Shown: positions 34,520 to 47,500 of the stretch, piece by piece
Layout of the letters: every line of letters begins with the position of its first letter
Numbering within the stretch: position 1 is the stretch's first letter
Source of the DNA: Panaeolus papilionaceus
Lineage: Eukaryota > Basidiomycota > Agaricomycetes > Agaricales
DNA: 64,000 nt
Reading direction: 5' to 3'
NCBI GenBank assembly: GCA_015501605.1
Contig: JADNRZ010000002.1
Coordinates: 744,001-808,000 of the forward strand
Notes under the pieces: model-generated
The model's input: only the letters and a program-made list of their open reading frames with translations
Told to the model about the DNA's origin: nothing
The model's database searches: none
Position numbers and translations under genes: made by a program

Positions 34520-36240
34520 TTGAGAAGGAATATGGCAATGTCATCTCATGGCTGGGTAAAATAAAAAGGTGTTTAAAGCACTCGGACAAATTCAAAAAGA
34601 GAAAAAAAAAAAAAAGGGAAAAAAAAATAAAGATCGACGAGTTTGTCTGCGAGTTGGATGTCTTCTTGCAATCTAAAGACCGCCAATCCGTTAGATCTAA
34701 GATCTAACTTTGTTATTTCACAATTCCATTTGCTTGGTTCACTTTTTCCATTTTAATAAATTCTAATTTTCGAGCGTCTATCCGCCAATAAAATATCTTT
34801 AATAACTAAATAAATCAAAATATTCAAAGAGGGGGTCTCTGTTCCTGGTCTCTCCTTTAGTCCCAATCTCATCTCAGTCTCTCATTCCTCCACCCAATAG
34901 ACAGATTACGCCAATTTAGACGCACTTTAAAATATATTCCTTTCTATGTATTCTGTCTTAAAGACGTCCTTATCTTTTTCTTTTTCAAACTTTTAAGCCA
35001 TTTTCTCGTTTCTTGGCACTCTTCAGTCGATTTTCGGACTTGTCTTCTGCCGTCTCTCATTATATCTATTGCTCTTCGACCATAATTCATCATCAATTCA
35101 GGTCAGGCCTGCTTCATTCTTTAACCATTTCCCCGACTTCGTTTATTCAACTCAAAATCACCAATAACATCCTGCGGATTATCATTCCCCAGTCTCCTTA
35201 TCGCCACACGCTTTCTCTCTCTCATCCTCTGGCTTGGGCTCGGACTTGTTTTCCTCGCTGAGCTCCGTCTCCATTCATACAATCTCTCTCTTTTTTCGCT
35301 ATCAACGCCCGAGAATGTCTATTCCCGACGCTCCTTAACATGCGACACTCACTTGCTACGCCATGGCCTTTCGCTTACACATCCAATTATGGTTATAGCC
35401 ACAATAGGCCAGAACCTCGCAGTCCTTTCGCTGCTTCTTTTCTGTCCTCATACTTACCCTTGAATGTCATACTTTGAATTATTTCTCAGCCTATATATCG
35501 TGTCATTTACTATGGGTCCATAGAAGCACCCATCTAATTCATCGACCCTTGCTTTTACTTCTGTATTCCGCACTATTGCCATTTAAGGACTACAACTTGT
35601 GGCTGTGCTGGTCCGGGTCTAGAGCCATTCACGATCACTTTACCAACTCGACTTTGCTTTTAGTCACCGTACATCTAGTAAACCCCACCCAAAGGCCATT
35701 CACCGAGTTCCAAATATACTTTTACCTCTTCATAATTATCATCGCTTCAATTCATTCATACTTACATCCCATCTCATCGCAGTTCAAACAGTGCCATCTA
35801 TCGTCAACATTTTCAAGTTATTAATACTACACATCGAGAGAAGAAGAATAAAAAAACTTGTCACCTTCTGTCTGGAGCTTCGATGCTTCCCACTTGAGCT
35901 ATTCCCAGTCGAGAGCGATGCGATAGTGGTTGTCGCTTTGTGCCTTGAATCTCCATCTCCATCTCCATCCCCATCTCTCTATCATCGCCTTCTCCGCTTA
36001 AGTACACCCACTGAGCGGATGACCATCGCACGGAACTAGAGCTGATAAAATTATGCTGACAAGCGTTAACAACGTCTCTGAGAACACCTCCGAGCCTCGC
36101 TCGTACATCTCGACGGCGCGCATATGTTTGGGACCTACACCAACCCAGAAGTATGTTGAGTACAGATAGTAAGCAAGTAGTACAACATCACTACAATCTC
36201 TCATCTCATTTGTCCCCCCCCTCAACCGCATCTCTCCACC
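34520..36240. promoter_or_regulatory. Upstream region of the zinc-finger transcription factor
   Basis: About 1.7 kb 5' of the transcription factor. Adjacent to the ATG are A-rich runs at about 34601-34630, pyrimidine runs on the coding strand. Further out, up to about 35990, the plus strand is pyrimidine-rich, ending in a TCTCCA repeat at 35950-35978. Frames here (for example 35013-35261 and 35474-35824, plus strand) are low-complexity and are not supported as genes. Long 5' leaders are common for fungal regulators, so part of this may be transcribed. Confidence 0.4.
35950..35978. repeat. (TCTCCA)n hexanucleotide repeat
   Basis: About four TCTCCA units with one C substitution, inside a pyrimidine-rich stretch upstream of the transcription factor. 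Confidence 0.7.
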
Positions 36241-39200
36241 TACCCATCAATTGCTGAATATTGACCCCCGTATCCTCTCAATCGATATCAAAACCACGGG
36301 TTCCTAGGACAATGAATTACGATTTACACACTTAAAGCCTCCATAGAACACTCCCCAGAATTATCTGATTATCAACCAACCAACAAATAGCATTGGCGAT
36401 ATGAATATAGAAATCAGAGGAAATATATGAAATACTAAATACCGGTATGGGACGGGGTCACATCAACCCGCCATATTATTCAATATGCTTGTGATCGTTG
36501 GTTACAAATTCGCAAAGCAAAGAAACTCCGAGTACGGTCTTGGTACTTGCACTTAGTTGATCACGATATGATACCCTCGTTTATGCCTCCATCTTCCGCC
36601 CTGGGTCTGGTTCGAAATTCAGTCTTGAAGAGTCGAGATGTTTCTGTTTGTTATCACGCGGTCGCCGTGTCGAGTCAGAGCTGAGACGTATCCTATCGTA
36701 ATCATTCTGTCTAATGCTCTTGGAGCACCCTAATTGCGTTCCAGAAGGTCCCAGTGTGCGGGAAACAGAGCGGAAACAACACAGGATCACAGTATAACAC
36801 CGTATGAAATTAAGTAAAACACCCAGAATGAAACTCATCGGCTTTTTTGATAAATAATCGGATTGGCGAACAAAACAGAGTTACTTGTTTTCTTGCTTTG
36901 CTTATTTGCGGGGGCGTATGCACATACATTATGGAAGGTGTGCTAAGGTGTGTCACAAGGGGAAGAGGAACCTAGAAGGGGACAACGCTTGTAGAAAGCG
37001 GATCAAACTGAGCCTCTTCCATTGGTAAGTGTGTAGGATTAGTGCCTGCTCGGCTGACCTGTGCATTGGCCAATGGCGATGCGGGGAGTCGTCTGGAATC
37101 GGTGCGGTGGCGTGCGTGCGCACGCGCTGCGTCGGTCGGTGAATGCTGCGTTGGGAGTACCGATGTTGGGAATTGTGTGGAATTGGATTTGTATTTTGTG
37201 GTTGGGAAGGACCTGGAGAGAACATTCATGAGTGCGGTGGCTGACTAGCTGCCGTTGCGTAATTGACATTGCGTAGAGTCTAGGACTTTGGTGAGTGGCG
37301 CTCTAGCCTTTGGAAGTGCTTGGCCCGAGTCTATCCATAAATAAGTAAGAAGGATAGTGTCAGCTTCAATTAACCGGCGGTTGTGATTAAAGTGTCACTA
37401 ACTAGTAGCTTTTTCCTCCAGCCGTCAGACGAACGAACGATTGATTGTGTCTATGAACTGCAGTCGGATCCAATTCACCCACCCCATGCAAGGTCAGGTC
37501 CCAGCCAAAGCCGTCCTCTGAAATTCTAACGCCAACGCTAATTCTAATTCGAATCGTGATGTCCTCTACGCGCTTTCCATATTTCATTTCATATGAGGCC
37601 CACAAGCACCAGCGTAGAAGGCTGCTCATCACCCTGATCAACGACAAGAATGCTTGGGTGTTCCTATAATTGGGTACGGGTAAGGCACCAACGCGCTTTA
37701 CGCACTCCCGCTGCTCCACCTCCGCCTCCACCCCAGCTGAGTGTGAATTGGAAATTTGGAAATATCTAACCGCCATGTATATGTCTCTCTATCGCAGCTG
37801 TACCGATGGGTAGCGCGGGGGGGTTGAATTGTTTGAACTGGTACCAAATAATTAAATAATCTGTTTAAGTGACCCATCTCGTTTTGACTCCCTTTACTTT
37901 CCTCAATATAGGCAAACGTATATACTCCCAAACCAGACTTAAATTCTCTTGAAAATTGAGCGGCAGCCGTCTTCAAACTTGATGTCGACCTACCGTGTGC
38001 ATTGCAGTGAGAAGGCGAGCGACCATCGCGCGCTCAGACCCCGGATTTTGCAGATCCCAATGTCCGAGCTGGAATTAAGGTTATTCCGGGCTCAGAACCG
38101 TGGTCAACCGGTTATGTTGATGCCTGTGTTTCAGCACGATTGACAGTTGACTCCCAACTTTGTCATTTTGCCTTTGTTGGGCATCATTCGGGAATCAGCC
38201 TGAGGATCCTCGGGTTCAAATAAGCTTCATCGTCGTTGAATAGACGCTGCGGTGCGTGGTTAAAGTAAACTTCTGAATCGCGGGTTGATGTGAGAGAAGC
38301 AGTCAAGTAACGTGCTGGCGGTGGAATTCATTCAATTGAAATGGTTCATCGAGCCACGATGATTGCCGATATTTGACACTCCTCCGAGGCGTGGCGTACC
38401 TTAACACGAAGACCTCACTCTGCGGCACCAACGACGCCAGGGTCGACACTCTATGTCGTTGAACATTATCTACGGGGCCCCTGCATAATCAGCCTTACTA
38501 ACCCACTGGATAACTGAATTACAGGTCGTCCACATGGCAGCACGAACGAGGGACGATGGGAATGATGAGCCCCATATTTGACCAGAACAGGAATATACTT
38601 TTTTGACTGCCTGCCGCGTTTTATGAATGTTGGTCGTCACCGGGTCACTTTGTCGATGGACGAGCTCAGAATCAGGACTTGCTTAACCCGGAACACATCT
38701 GGGATCTGCAGCGTTCTCCGATCCGGGGGATACGAGTTAACCGGTGAAAGAGCCAGGAGTAGTGGTGGTGTTTGGCTTCATTGAGTTAGTGAAGTTAACA
38801 ACGCGCAAAGCGCACTGCGAAACGCTTAGATTCGAACCGAAATTCGTTAGTACTATGTACATATGTAGGCATATACAACCTCATTCGAAGGGTTTCGTTT
38901 CATTCGGCACCATAAGACCCTTCGAATAACAAACACGCATACGAGACTTGCAAGCACATCGGCGTCCGTTCAAAATTTTGACAGTCAACGCAAGGACGGC
39001 AGGTGTCGAAGCCGCTCGGTAACTTCCATGCTATCGGGTCATCGCCCCGTTTCGCTGCCTGTCGTAAGTAGACAGGCGATGCATGTACACTATCCAAGGG
39101 ACCATATTCAATAGACCTTGCTACACGCGCTCTACCCTCACCGCCGTATACTGTATGGTTTTACATTCGGGGGCAAAACAATCTAAAACTAAAAGCACCC

Positions 39201-42200
39201 CCGAAGTCCGGACGCTGTTTCGTCATATGAGGAGTACATGTCATCGGGAGTTGTGGTTATTACCACCTTCATTTCTAAAAAAACAACACAAGGACGCTAC
39301 TCAATAGCCCAAGACACTCCCAAGATACTGAGAGGCGTTTCGCTGCCCCACCTGCCGTTTCACTTTTAAATGACTTATCCTCGAGGGGAATAGCAAGCAC
39401 ACGAGTAGGGTTTTTGAATCACCATACGTTTCAGTTTCACGAATGGGGGCCGTTTGGATATTCAGTTTGCAGGCTTGTGTGCTCAATACATACTGCATTT
39501 TTCACCGCTTCTAGTTTCGCCGGTAGGGCTCGCTCCGTCTGGGCCTTGTTATGAAACCACTCGTTGAGGTCATGATAGTCAAGATTACCGTCAGAGATAC
39601 GCGAGGTGTGCCTCACTTGGAGCGAAGGTTAAACTCAAAATCAGGAAAGAGGTTTGTTCAATCTCTTCTAGACAGCAAACCCCAAGCGGCGTATGTCTTA
39701 CGATGACGCGTGGTACCCAAAATAATACGCTTTACATTTGGATTAAATGGTGAGAAAGAATCTCTTTGTGATGGCCCGTTATCCGTGGTCATAATTTGTT
39801 TTCACACTTGACTTGTTATTCCACGAATAAGCAATCGGATATTCGAGGCGAATGCTCGAATATCCCATCATGAAATGACCTGATACCAAGCGCTCAGTGG
39901 CCAGTCTCCCGAGTTGTTTGTTCGGCTGAGCACTGCATCTCTTACCACGTTTGGTGTTGGTGGTGGCTAGTTATGATATCTCAATGAAAGCTGGGATCAA
40001 ATCGAGCATTTCACGAGGGCCTGGACAGGTTATTGACAGATTTCAGTGGTAAGGCTAGTACATACAAACTCCGCCTGGTCTTGAGCTATACTAATTACAC
40101 CAAAAATAAGAATCAACTAGCCATCAATACAGTAAGTAGGCTAGAGTAAAGAAGCTATCATAGTATCAAATGGTGAACATATACATAATAAAGCTCTCGG
40201 GACCGAATGATACTGATATCATCGCATAATATGGGCTATTTGTCTATTAGATTGCTGCGGATTGTGCATTGGAAGCAGCGTTGGAAGGTCAAAAATTATG
40301 AGAGTAGCTTAGTAGACTAATTATCAAAACGCCGCTGTCCGTGCTATTACACCATGGCGATGTCCGAATTCTGAAGGATTCAGTCAAACAAAGGACGCAA
40401 TGTGCGGGAGGCTGTCGGGAGTGCACATGTACAATTTCCAAAACCTCTCATTATTGGGGTACATATGAATAGCAAACTGAACTGAATGGAGGCTTGGCCA
40501 GTCTCTGCTCAATATTCTTCCGCGACCGACGTTCGAACGAATTAATCGCAGTGCTGCAACATTCATTCGAGCCAATGCGGCCTCCGGAATGTGTGTGGGT
40601 TATTCATCTTGCACCGGAATATGCAAAGCGTTTGTTGTAAATAAACTCAGCTGGCATTTCGATGGAGACATTGGCAGACGCTCGTCATGTTCCTCGTCTC
40701 TTTGGGAAACGCTAGCTCCAGAAGGGATTGATTGAAAGTTTAACCTTACTCGTGGCTTTCTTTCTAATGGGGTGACGTTTATTAGCTCAATCTACCCGCT
40801 ATTTGTCATCAAAGCGTTCTGAGTCTCAAAAATATTCGAAACTACGCTTCAAACACTTCCTCTGCTATTCGCGGGTGCAAACGCGACCCCATACTGGTTC
40901 CGCGAAGCTCGAGCTTACCATCTTTAGGGACCGACCCCCCCTTTTAGGACTTAAGGTTTTCAACAATAAGTGACGACCCTGTGGCAACCCAGCCACCTTT
41001 ATGATGGGGATGCGCCCTGGTTTTCGTCATTTCGAATACGCACATTCGACTCCCGGTATCCCAAAATATCTCCACAATCAGGTTTTCTACATCTTCGAAA
41101 GCATGGAGGTTCCGCGATCGTAACTTGGCAACTTATCAGGGTAGCCAGCCACACCGACACATCTGCCAACAGTGGCGAAGGGCCCTCTGATGTCCTTTTT
41201 TTGCTGATGAATCATTCTCAAGATTCTCGATGTCGACATGCCTGATCCAGCTAGACCAGTGCGGGATTTTGTTGATAGACATGTGTCTTTGTGAGAGGGT
41301 TGCCCACGTTTTCTATCAACTCGGGGAGGTGAGATCTTTTTCTTACGAGACGACACGTTCAAGCGATGCCCGCCACTGGGGAAGGCCGCCGCGCCGGGAT
41401 TGTGTTGATGTGATTCATGTTGTCGGCCGCGTCGCATCATTGCCCACATCGGGATGCAGAAGGACTTGAAGCAATACAGAATCCCAGCAACCATCTCATC
41501 TGTAGTAATTTCCCTACTGGAGAGCTTTCTTTGCCCTTCTTCCTGAGACGATATATGCATCGAGCTCCTACATGACACGGAATGTAACTCTGACAACCTA
41601 ATCAGGTATACACAGCGCGCCTACCCGCATGGCAGATACAAGACAGTCCATCGCGCATCATGGTCACAGCTCCAAAGGGCAGCTGATGCGATTATTGTGT
41701 CCGCGATGGAGGCGACAAGCGCACAACACCACAAGTAAATACCTAAGGCACAGCACTCCATCTTAGACAGTGCTAGCCGATAGATAGAAAGTGCGTGAAC
41801 GGTGTCGACATATGTCATACCACAAGCTCATCTGATTTTGTAATCTTCGAAAAGCACTGCTATAGCAAGATGATTCATTTCACTCCCTTTCACCCACCTT
41901 ATCTTTCAAATCAACAGATATATATTCTCATACACCATGCGCAAAGCATCCTAATCTCGTTTACAATCAGAACTAATATTCAATACCCCTCCACATTGAC
42001 ATAACAAACCTCCGAGTCCAATATCTATGATACACAAAAGATGAAAGAGAGGGGATGCATTGGAACTGTAACTTAGGCCCTAAACCATCGTAGGTAGAGT
42101 CTATGAAAGTCAGAATATTGTTGCGCGTAGATATTGCTTGATACTTCCATTTGAGTCTGGACGATTTCGGTATCCGGCTATGTCAAAGCTCAGTAACCCG

Positions 42201-44500
42201 AACGTCGGCCTTCGAATCATGTTGACCAGAAGGTTTCTTCAGCCGATATCATCACGATCAAGCAACCCCATCCAAGACCGTCTCGTGCTGTTTGGGTTAA
42301 AGGGTTTACCATGCAACCCTTTTTGCTTTACTTTATGGTGATATTCTACCTGTTGCAATTCATGAACCGAGAGGAATGTCGCCAAATAAAAGAAGCTTTT
42401 CTTCGAGACTTCGTTGAAAGCTAAGTGCTGTTTGCGGTAGAGTTGAGAATGACCATGGTTTCGCCTTGGTTTCATACCTACGTTGGTATCTAGCTTAACG
42501 CGGATATGTTATACACTGTCCTCATGGAATCTGATGATGCACTAAAACCGGAAAACACGCCGGCTGCTTCTTTAGATCCCATTGTGAGAGTTGAAACTTG
42601 AAAGCCCTCTTTGGGTTCAAAGATATCACTAGCGCTCACTCGTCAGGATCATCCCACACGGGTGCATCATGGCCAGGGTCGACGCTGTTGGCTGATAATC
42701 TGTTATGCAGAATATGTATGTCCATGGCACAATACCAAAAAATTCCTCCAGTCGCGAGACAGGCCCAGCTTTCACCACTAGCGTGGTTCGACGTCGGATG
42801 TCAGATCCCTGAGAGACGGCCTTGGGGCACCTTGGGTCTCATACTTCCCGCCTGTGGTTCAACAGGTTTTTGGCACTGAAATTATGTCTTGTAGGGAAGT
42901 GTCCAAAAATTGTAACAATTACTGTTAAATGTTCTCAAGGACGGAATGCCGAATTGGGAGTGTTCATTGTCAATTTTGGGCAAAAGCCTCGTTTAGCCAT
43001 ATTACGAGTCCCCCTTAGGGGAGTCGTTCTATATCCCGCTTTTTCTGTAATGAAAATCTCTCTGACACGTGACCTCAGATAAGGAGTACACCGAGACCTC
43101 AACTTTTGAGTCATTCGAGCGGCAGCGAAGTTAATTCAGCATCAAGGAACGAGTCATATTCTACCAAAAGGCAGAATATGGGACTCGTACATGCCAGGCC
43201 AAAGGCCATGGCCCACAACTAAGTCCGCTACATGGAGGGGGTTACATTGAAAGGCTTTGGGCCTGCTAAAACTTTCCACCTATTTCCTGCTACGAATGTT
43301 AGAAGTTTGCAGTATCAGATAACACCAGGTCGCTGTTTCTGAAGATTGTTCTGGGCTAGCCGCTATCCCAGTTATTGACACGAGAATATATGATATCACG
43401 ACGCCCACTAATACTAGTTGCAAGGAGATCATACTAACATCCCTTCTTGCGAGAACACAGACACCTGATGAAATGTACGGTGAAGACGCGTACTCTGTAG
43501 AGTCACCTCTGTTCACCCTGCACCAACCGTCGCATGTACATAGGGTTCAAAATTTTACAAATTAGTGGCTGTGACTCGGAAAGCCAGACGTGATTATATG
43601 TCTTTGTCTGAGCGGAGTTTCAGTAAGGCCTAGTAGCGCTCCGACATCATAACAGGTAAAACAATTCATTATTCGACACTCTTTACTCCGCATCCACAGA
43701 TTTCATGTCTACCTTCTGGAGAACCATTTTGCGGATTGCGCGTCGATTGCGTGCGGAAATCAGTTATGGCACGTACTTAAATGCGTAACAGTGCACAAAT
43801 AGTCAATGGTGATACTCGATATGTACCATAGGACTTCGAAGAGGTTTATTTATATCAAAGCTATATGTACAAGCGCTGTTTTCTTCACGGTCTGTTTTTC
43901 GCTGCCTTGATTGACTGGGCTTGATTCTCACCTCGAGACCGTTGCGATTGTTACACTGACATATGCGTTGACCAACCCCACAATGGCCTAGACCCCCGCT
44001 TCCGCATAACCTTTTGAGGTCTTTAAGCGTACTTGGTATATATACCCCACGGCCAGAAACATCCGTCCTCGCGTTTGTATGGTGAAACGCTGTGCCGCAA
44101 CCGCGTGATTATTGCATGGCGCTCTTCATCCAGCACCGGAATTATAATATCACCAAGTGTCATTGTCACATCGTCAGCTTTTCCACGCTGCTGTTCTTGT
44201 CGATTCCTGGTCTTCACAAATTCTTCAGCGTCAAAAGGGTATCGCGCTTTATAGCCATTTCTTTTACGCTGTTGGGTATTACTGATACGTAAACTACAAA
44301 CCTTTTTACAGCCTGGTGGCATAGAAGTACATGAGCGTTTAAAATGCCATTATCCTCAATCATCTGATCATGGTACCAGCGCTTCCGCGTCGACTTCCTT
44401 CCTGTCCTATGTATATATGTATATCACATATTTATTAAATGTAACCACACCTTGTATTATAGTTCTTCTTTCCTTCTCCAAGCCCCAAGGCTCAAAGTTC
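36241..44500. other. Gene-poor region, no supportable gene
   Basis: More than 8 kb with stops in all frames. The longest frame is on the minus strand at 41087-41596 (169 codons). It is Ser/Arg/Lys-rich without a recognisable domain, is overlapped by plus-strand frames of similar quality, and has no spliced extension. No retroelement or transposase motif, terminal repeat or tRNA was found by eye. Decayed mobile DNA is possible but not shown. Confidence 0.35.
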
Positions 44501-44502
44501 AA

Positions 44503-44527
44503 CCCCCCCCCCTCCCCCCCCTCCCCC
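44503..44527. repeat. C-run cluster: potential G-quadruplex (minus) or i-motif (plus)
   Basis: Runs of 10, 8 and 5 cytosines are separated by single thymines. On the minus strand these are G5, G8 and G10 tracts. Three runs of this length can supply four G-tracts of three or more, so intramolecular quadruplex formation is plausible. It sits far from any recognised gene. Confidence 0.8.
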
Positions 44528-47500
44528 ACATCCTTTGTTACTATACAATGCACCCTTTGCCCTTTCCAATGTCTTGGACCACGATGGGCATCAATGTTGC
44601 ATCAGCTTTCTATCAGAGGTTCTCGATATGAGAAGTTACTTGATTATTTTGTAGATTTAGAAACCCTCTGACCATTTGAAACAGGAGAGAAAAGAGCACT
44701 CCGTCGTAGTAACATGTTCTCCATGGCAATGTCTCGACTCTTTTCAGTGTTGCCGCAGGTAATCCATATATCCATACAAATATGTATATATGTCTTGAGA
44801 CATATAATCACAATTTACCGCTGATTTCGGTTTTTAGTTGTTATCTTCCAAGGTCTATCGCTAAAAAAGACCCCTTGTGCTTGTCCCGCCGAATGACAAC
44901 CTCCCACTGTGGCTTCCGAACGCCCGCACCGTAACGTATCCGCTGTATAATAAACCTGTTACTGCAATCAAGGGTCAATATTCTGTATTTATTACTGAAT
45001 TATTGATCCACTTGTCGTGGAGTCGCGGTGAACGAAGCCATGAAAAGCGGGGAGAAACTATGTGATGGTTGTCAGCGCTCATTTGACAAGTGTCAGCCTG
45101 TGGGCTCCAAAGGACTCAAGGAAAGGTCGACCGGTATGGATCACCTTCAATTATGAAGGTTTGCTGACATATCTATCGTTTCGAAATTGGCAAGTTCCTC
45201 GATATGGGTGACAGGTTCGACAGATGGGTAGAGCCTCGAGGCCTGAATCGTCGCGAGAACATCAGAATGTACCTTCCCTTTGAATTGTGTGAAGTCATAT
45301 GCCACGAAACTTGAATCGGTGAGAGTATATACTTGGCGAGTTAGGGAGAATTGGTAACCAACGCTGAATTACCTTGAGAAAAGAAAACAGTTGGTTTTAG
45401 GGCATTTTTTGCTGTCTTCACCTATGATTAGACCTCGGACCACATAGGCTTGAACCGACTGAGAATCTCCTCTGAACCGCTTAGTGCATATGCTCAGGCT
45501 CTATGCGTTTCTTGATGGCCAAGGTTGTGGGCGTGTTCTCTCGGCGTCTGGATATTCAAGCTACGAATCATCCCAAAGCAGAATGTCGGGGAGGTGAACA
45601 CAAGTATGTCATATCGTGAACTTTTTAATTATGGAATGAGCGCACACTCAGCAGAGCCATACTACGTGGAGATACGTTGGAATGATGCATCATTGTACCC
45701 TGGCTGGAGCGGTGCATACTGTGGCCCTGAACAAGGGCGGTGAGGGCGGGTATCTCGATGGAATATATCCCTGATTAGAAACCTCAAGGGACGATTCTGA
45801 TTTCCGCACACCCGCTCGACTCGTCACACTTTCTGGAAGTCAGGCAGCCAATGAGTGTTCGAATAAGAATCACTAATATACTTGGGCAAGGATTATTCGA
45901 GGTCGGTACGCAGCTGGTTGTTTATGTCCTCAATCAGCTTGTGCGTGCCACAAATGATTCAATGAACATAGTTGTCAGGGTCGATCCTCGAGCGACTCAA
46001 GATGTTCACGCCAAGGCCACGTGTTCGAAGAGACTCCCACTTATTGCACTCTCATTTTGGACTTTCAAGCCTCAATAGAGTAGCACAATTTAGATACTTG
46101 GGTTCGAGGCCGCAGAAAGGTTTTATCCTGCGAATACCTGCGTTTCGAGAGCATGATGAGAACTTGTATTTCTGCCTCAGGACTTTAACTGACTGATAGC
46201 AGTCGGTAATAAGTCGTTACCGTAAACTGGTGGTCAACCAACCACCGTTCATATTTTTCAATCGTAAACTGATAGATCGGGGACTTTTTTCGGGCACCAC
46301 GCCTCGTTAGCTCATGCGTACATAATTGTAATAATTAACTGCTTTTTTGTCTGTTTTTTTTCTTTTCTTTCTGTCTCAGGTTCGACCCTTAAGTTTAGTT
46401 ACCTCTGGACCCGGAGCCTGATGCTGATCAGACCCAGATCGTGTCCCTGCGATTCTTCAGCTCGTGTTCATCGTAGCAGTACGCAGGACGCTGAGAGGGA
46501 TTTCAGAGAACCAACAGGAAGAAAAGGCAACGGTAGATGCCGATACATAATCTGCGTTTTTCTGATTAATAAATGTCAGGTATTATTAATCGAGTTCAAA
46601 GATGCCGTGGAGTCTTGACAATGGTCTGCAAGGGATTAAGCCGAGGGTGTTCCTTTTGCGACCTTCCTTCTACAGATTCAAACACCCCTACTGAAAAACC
46701 CTGGCAACGTCACGCCCCAAACATATCCACAACTATGGAATGGGCCTAGAATATGGGTTCACAGAGAGCTCAACCTATATCCGTTGTTGAGTGCACAGAG
46801 CATAGAAAGTGAGGCGGTCTCCGATATTCAATCTGAGCGCTTATTGGATGTTGACGCAACATTGGAGTTCGCGTTTAATCGGACTTCGCAGGCTACACAT
46901 CGGAGTATTACGCTTTAGCAGCGTGGGGCGGGGGGATGTCACGGTCGCCATATTTTGGATGTTAATCAGCCATTCACATCACAATGTCAGATGCGATAGT
47001 AGATTATGACCAATTGCTTTCGATGGCAATACCGACCTATCCCAATAGAGGTCAGTGTAAGCGAGATGCGATTGATAACAGAAAGTATATACATAAAATG
47101 AGAACCGTAAAGACCCTCAAATGTTCCAAGCAAGGTTTCTGATCCGCTGATGGGGGTAGTGAGGACCTGCAAGAAACCAGAGTAATTGTGTACTATCTGG
47201 GAAATGTGCATGGTGTTGCCATGTCTCATCGGCTTCACAGGCAATAGTTTTGGCAGAGAAAGACGCATCGGCGATATGGTCAATACATGGCCCATGTTTG
47301 TGGCCTTTATCCTGCAGAGAGCGCAGTTAATCAGGGGGTCTTTAAACAGGTGTCAACGACATACGACTTTGTTTGTTGCTGCGCGATTACAGAACTGTAG
47401 GGGAAAATAGAATCAGAATTCGCGACGCAAACGAGAGTTGGACACCTAATAGTGCAACCTATAATTGTTATGTATAATTAACTTAACAGACACGACTGAA

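Noticed and set aside
35013..35824. Two plus-strand frames upstream of the transcription factor
   Set aside because: Composition follows the pyrimidine-rich DNA (Ser, Leu, His, Phe runs), without domains or splice partners.
41087..41596. 169-codon minus-strand open frame
   Set aside because: No domain, no signal, no spliced extension, and comparable frames overlap on the other strand; most likely chance.
46300..46400. Possible tRNA (TTAGCTCATGCG followed by GGTTCGACCC)
   Set aside because: The two boxes are about 70 bp apart with a T-rich stretch between them, and no matching acceptor stem exists 3' of the second box.
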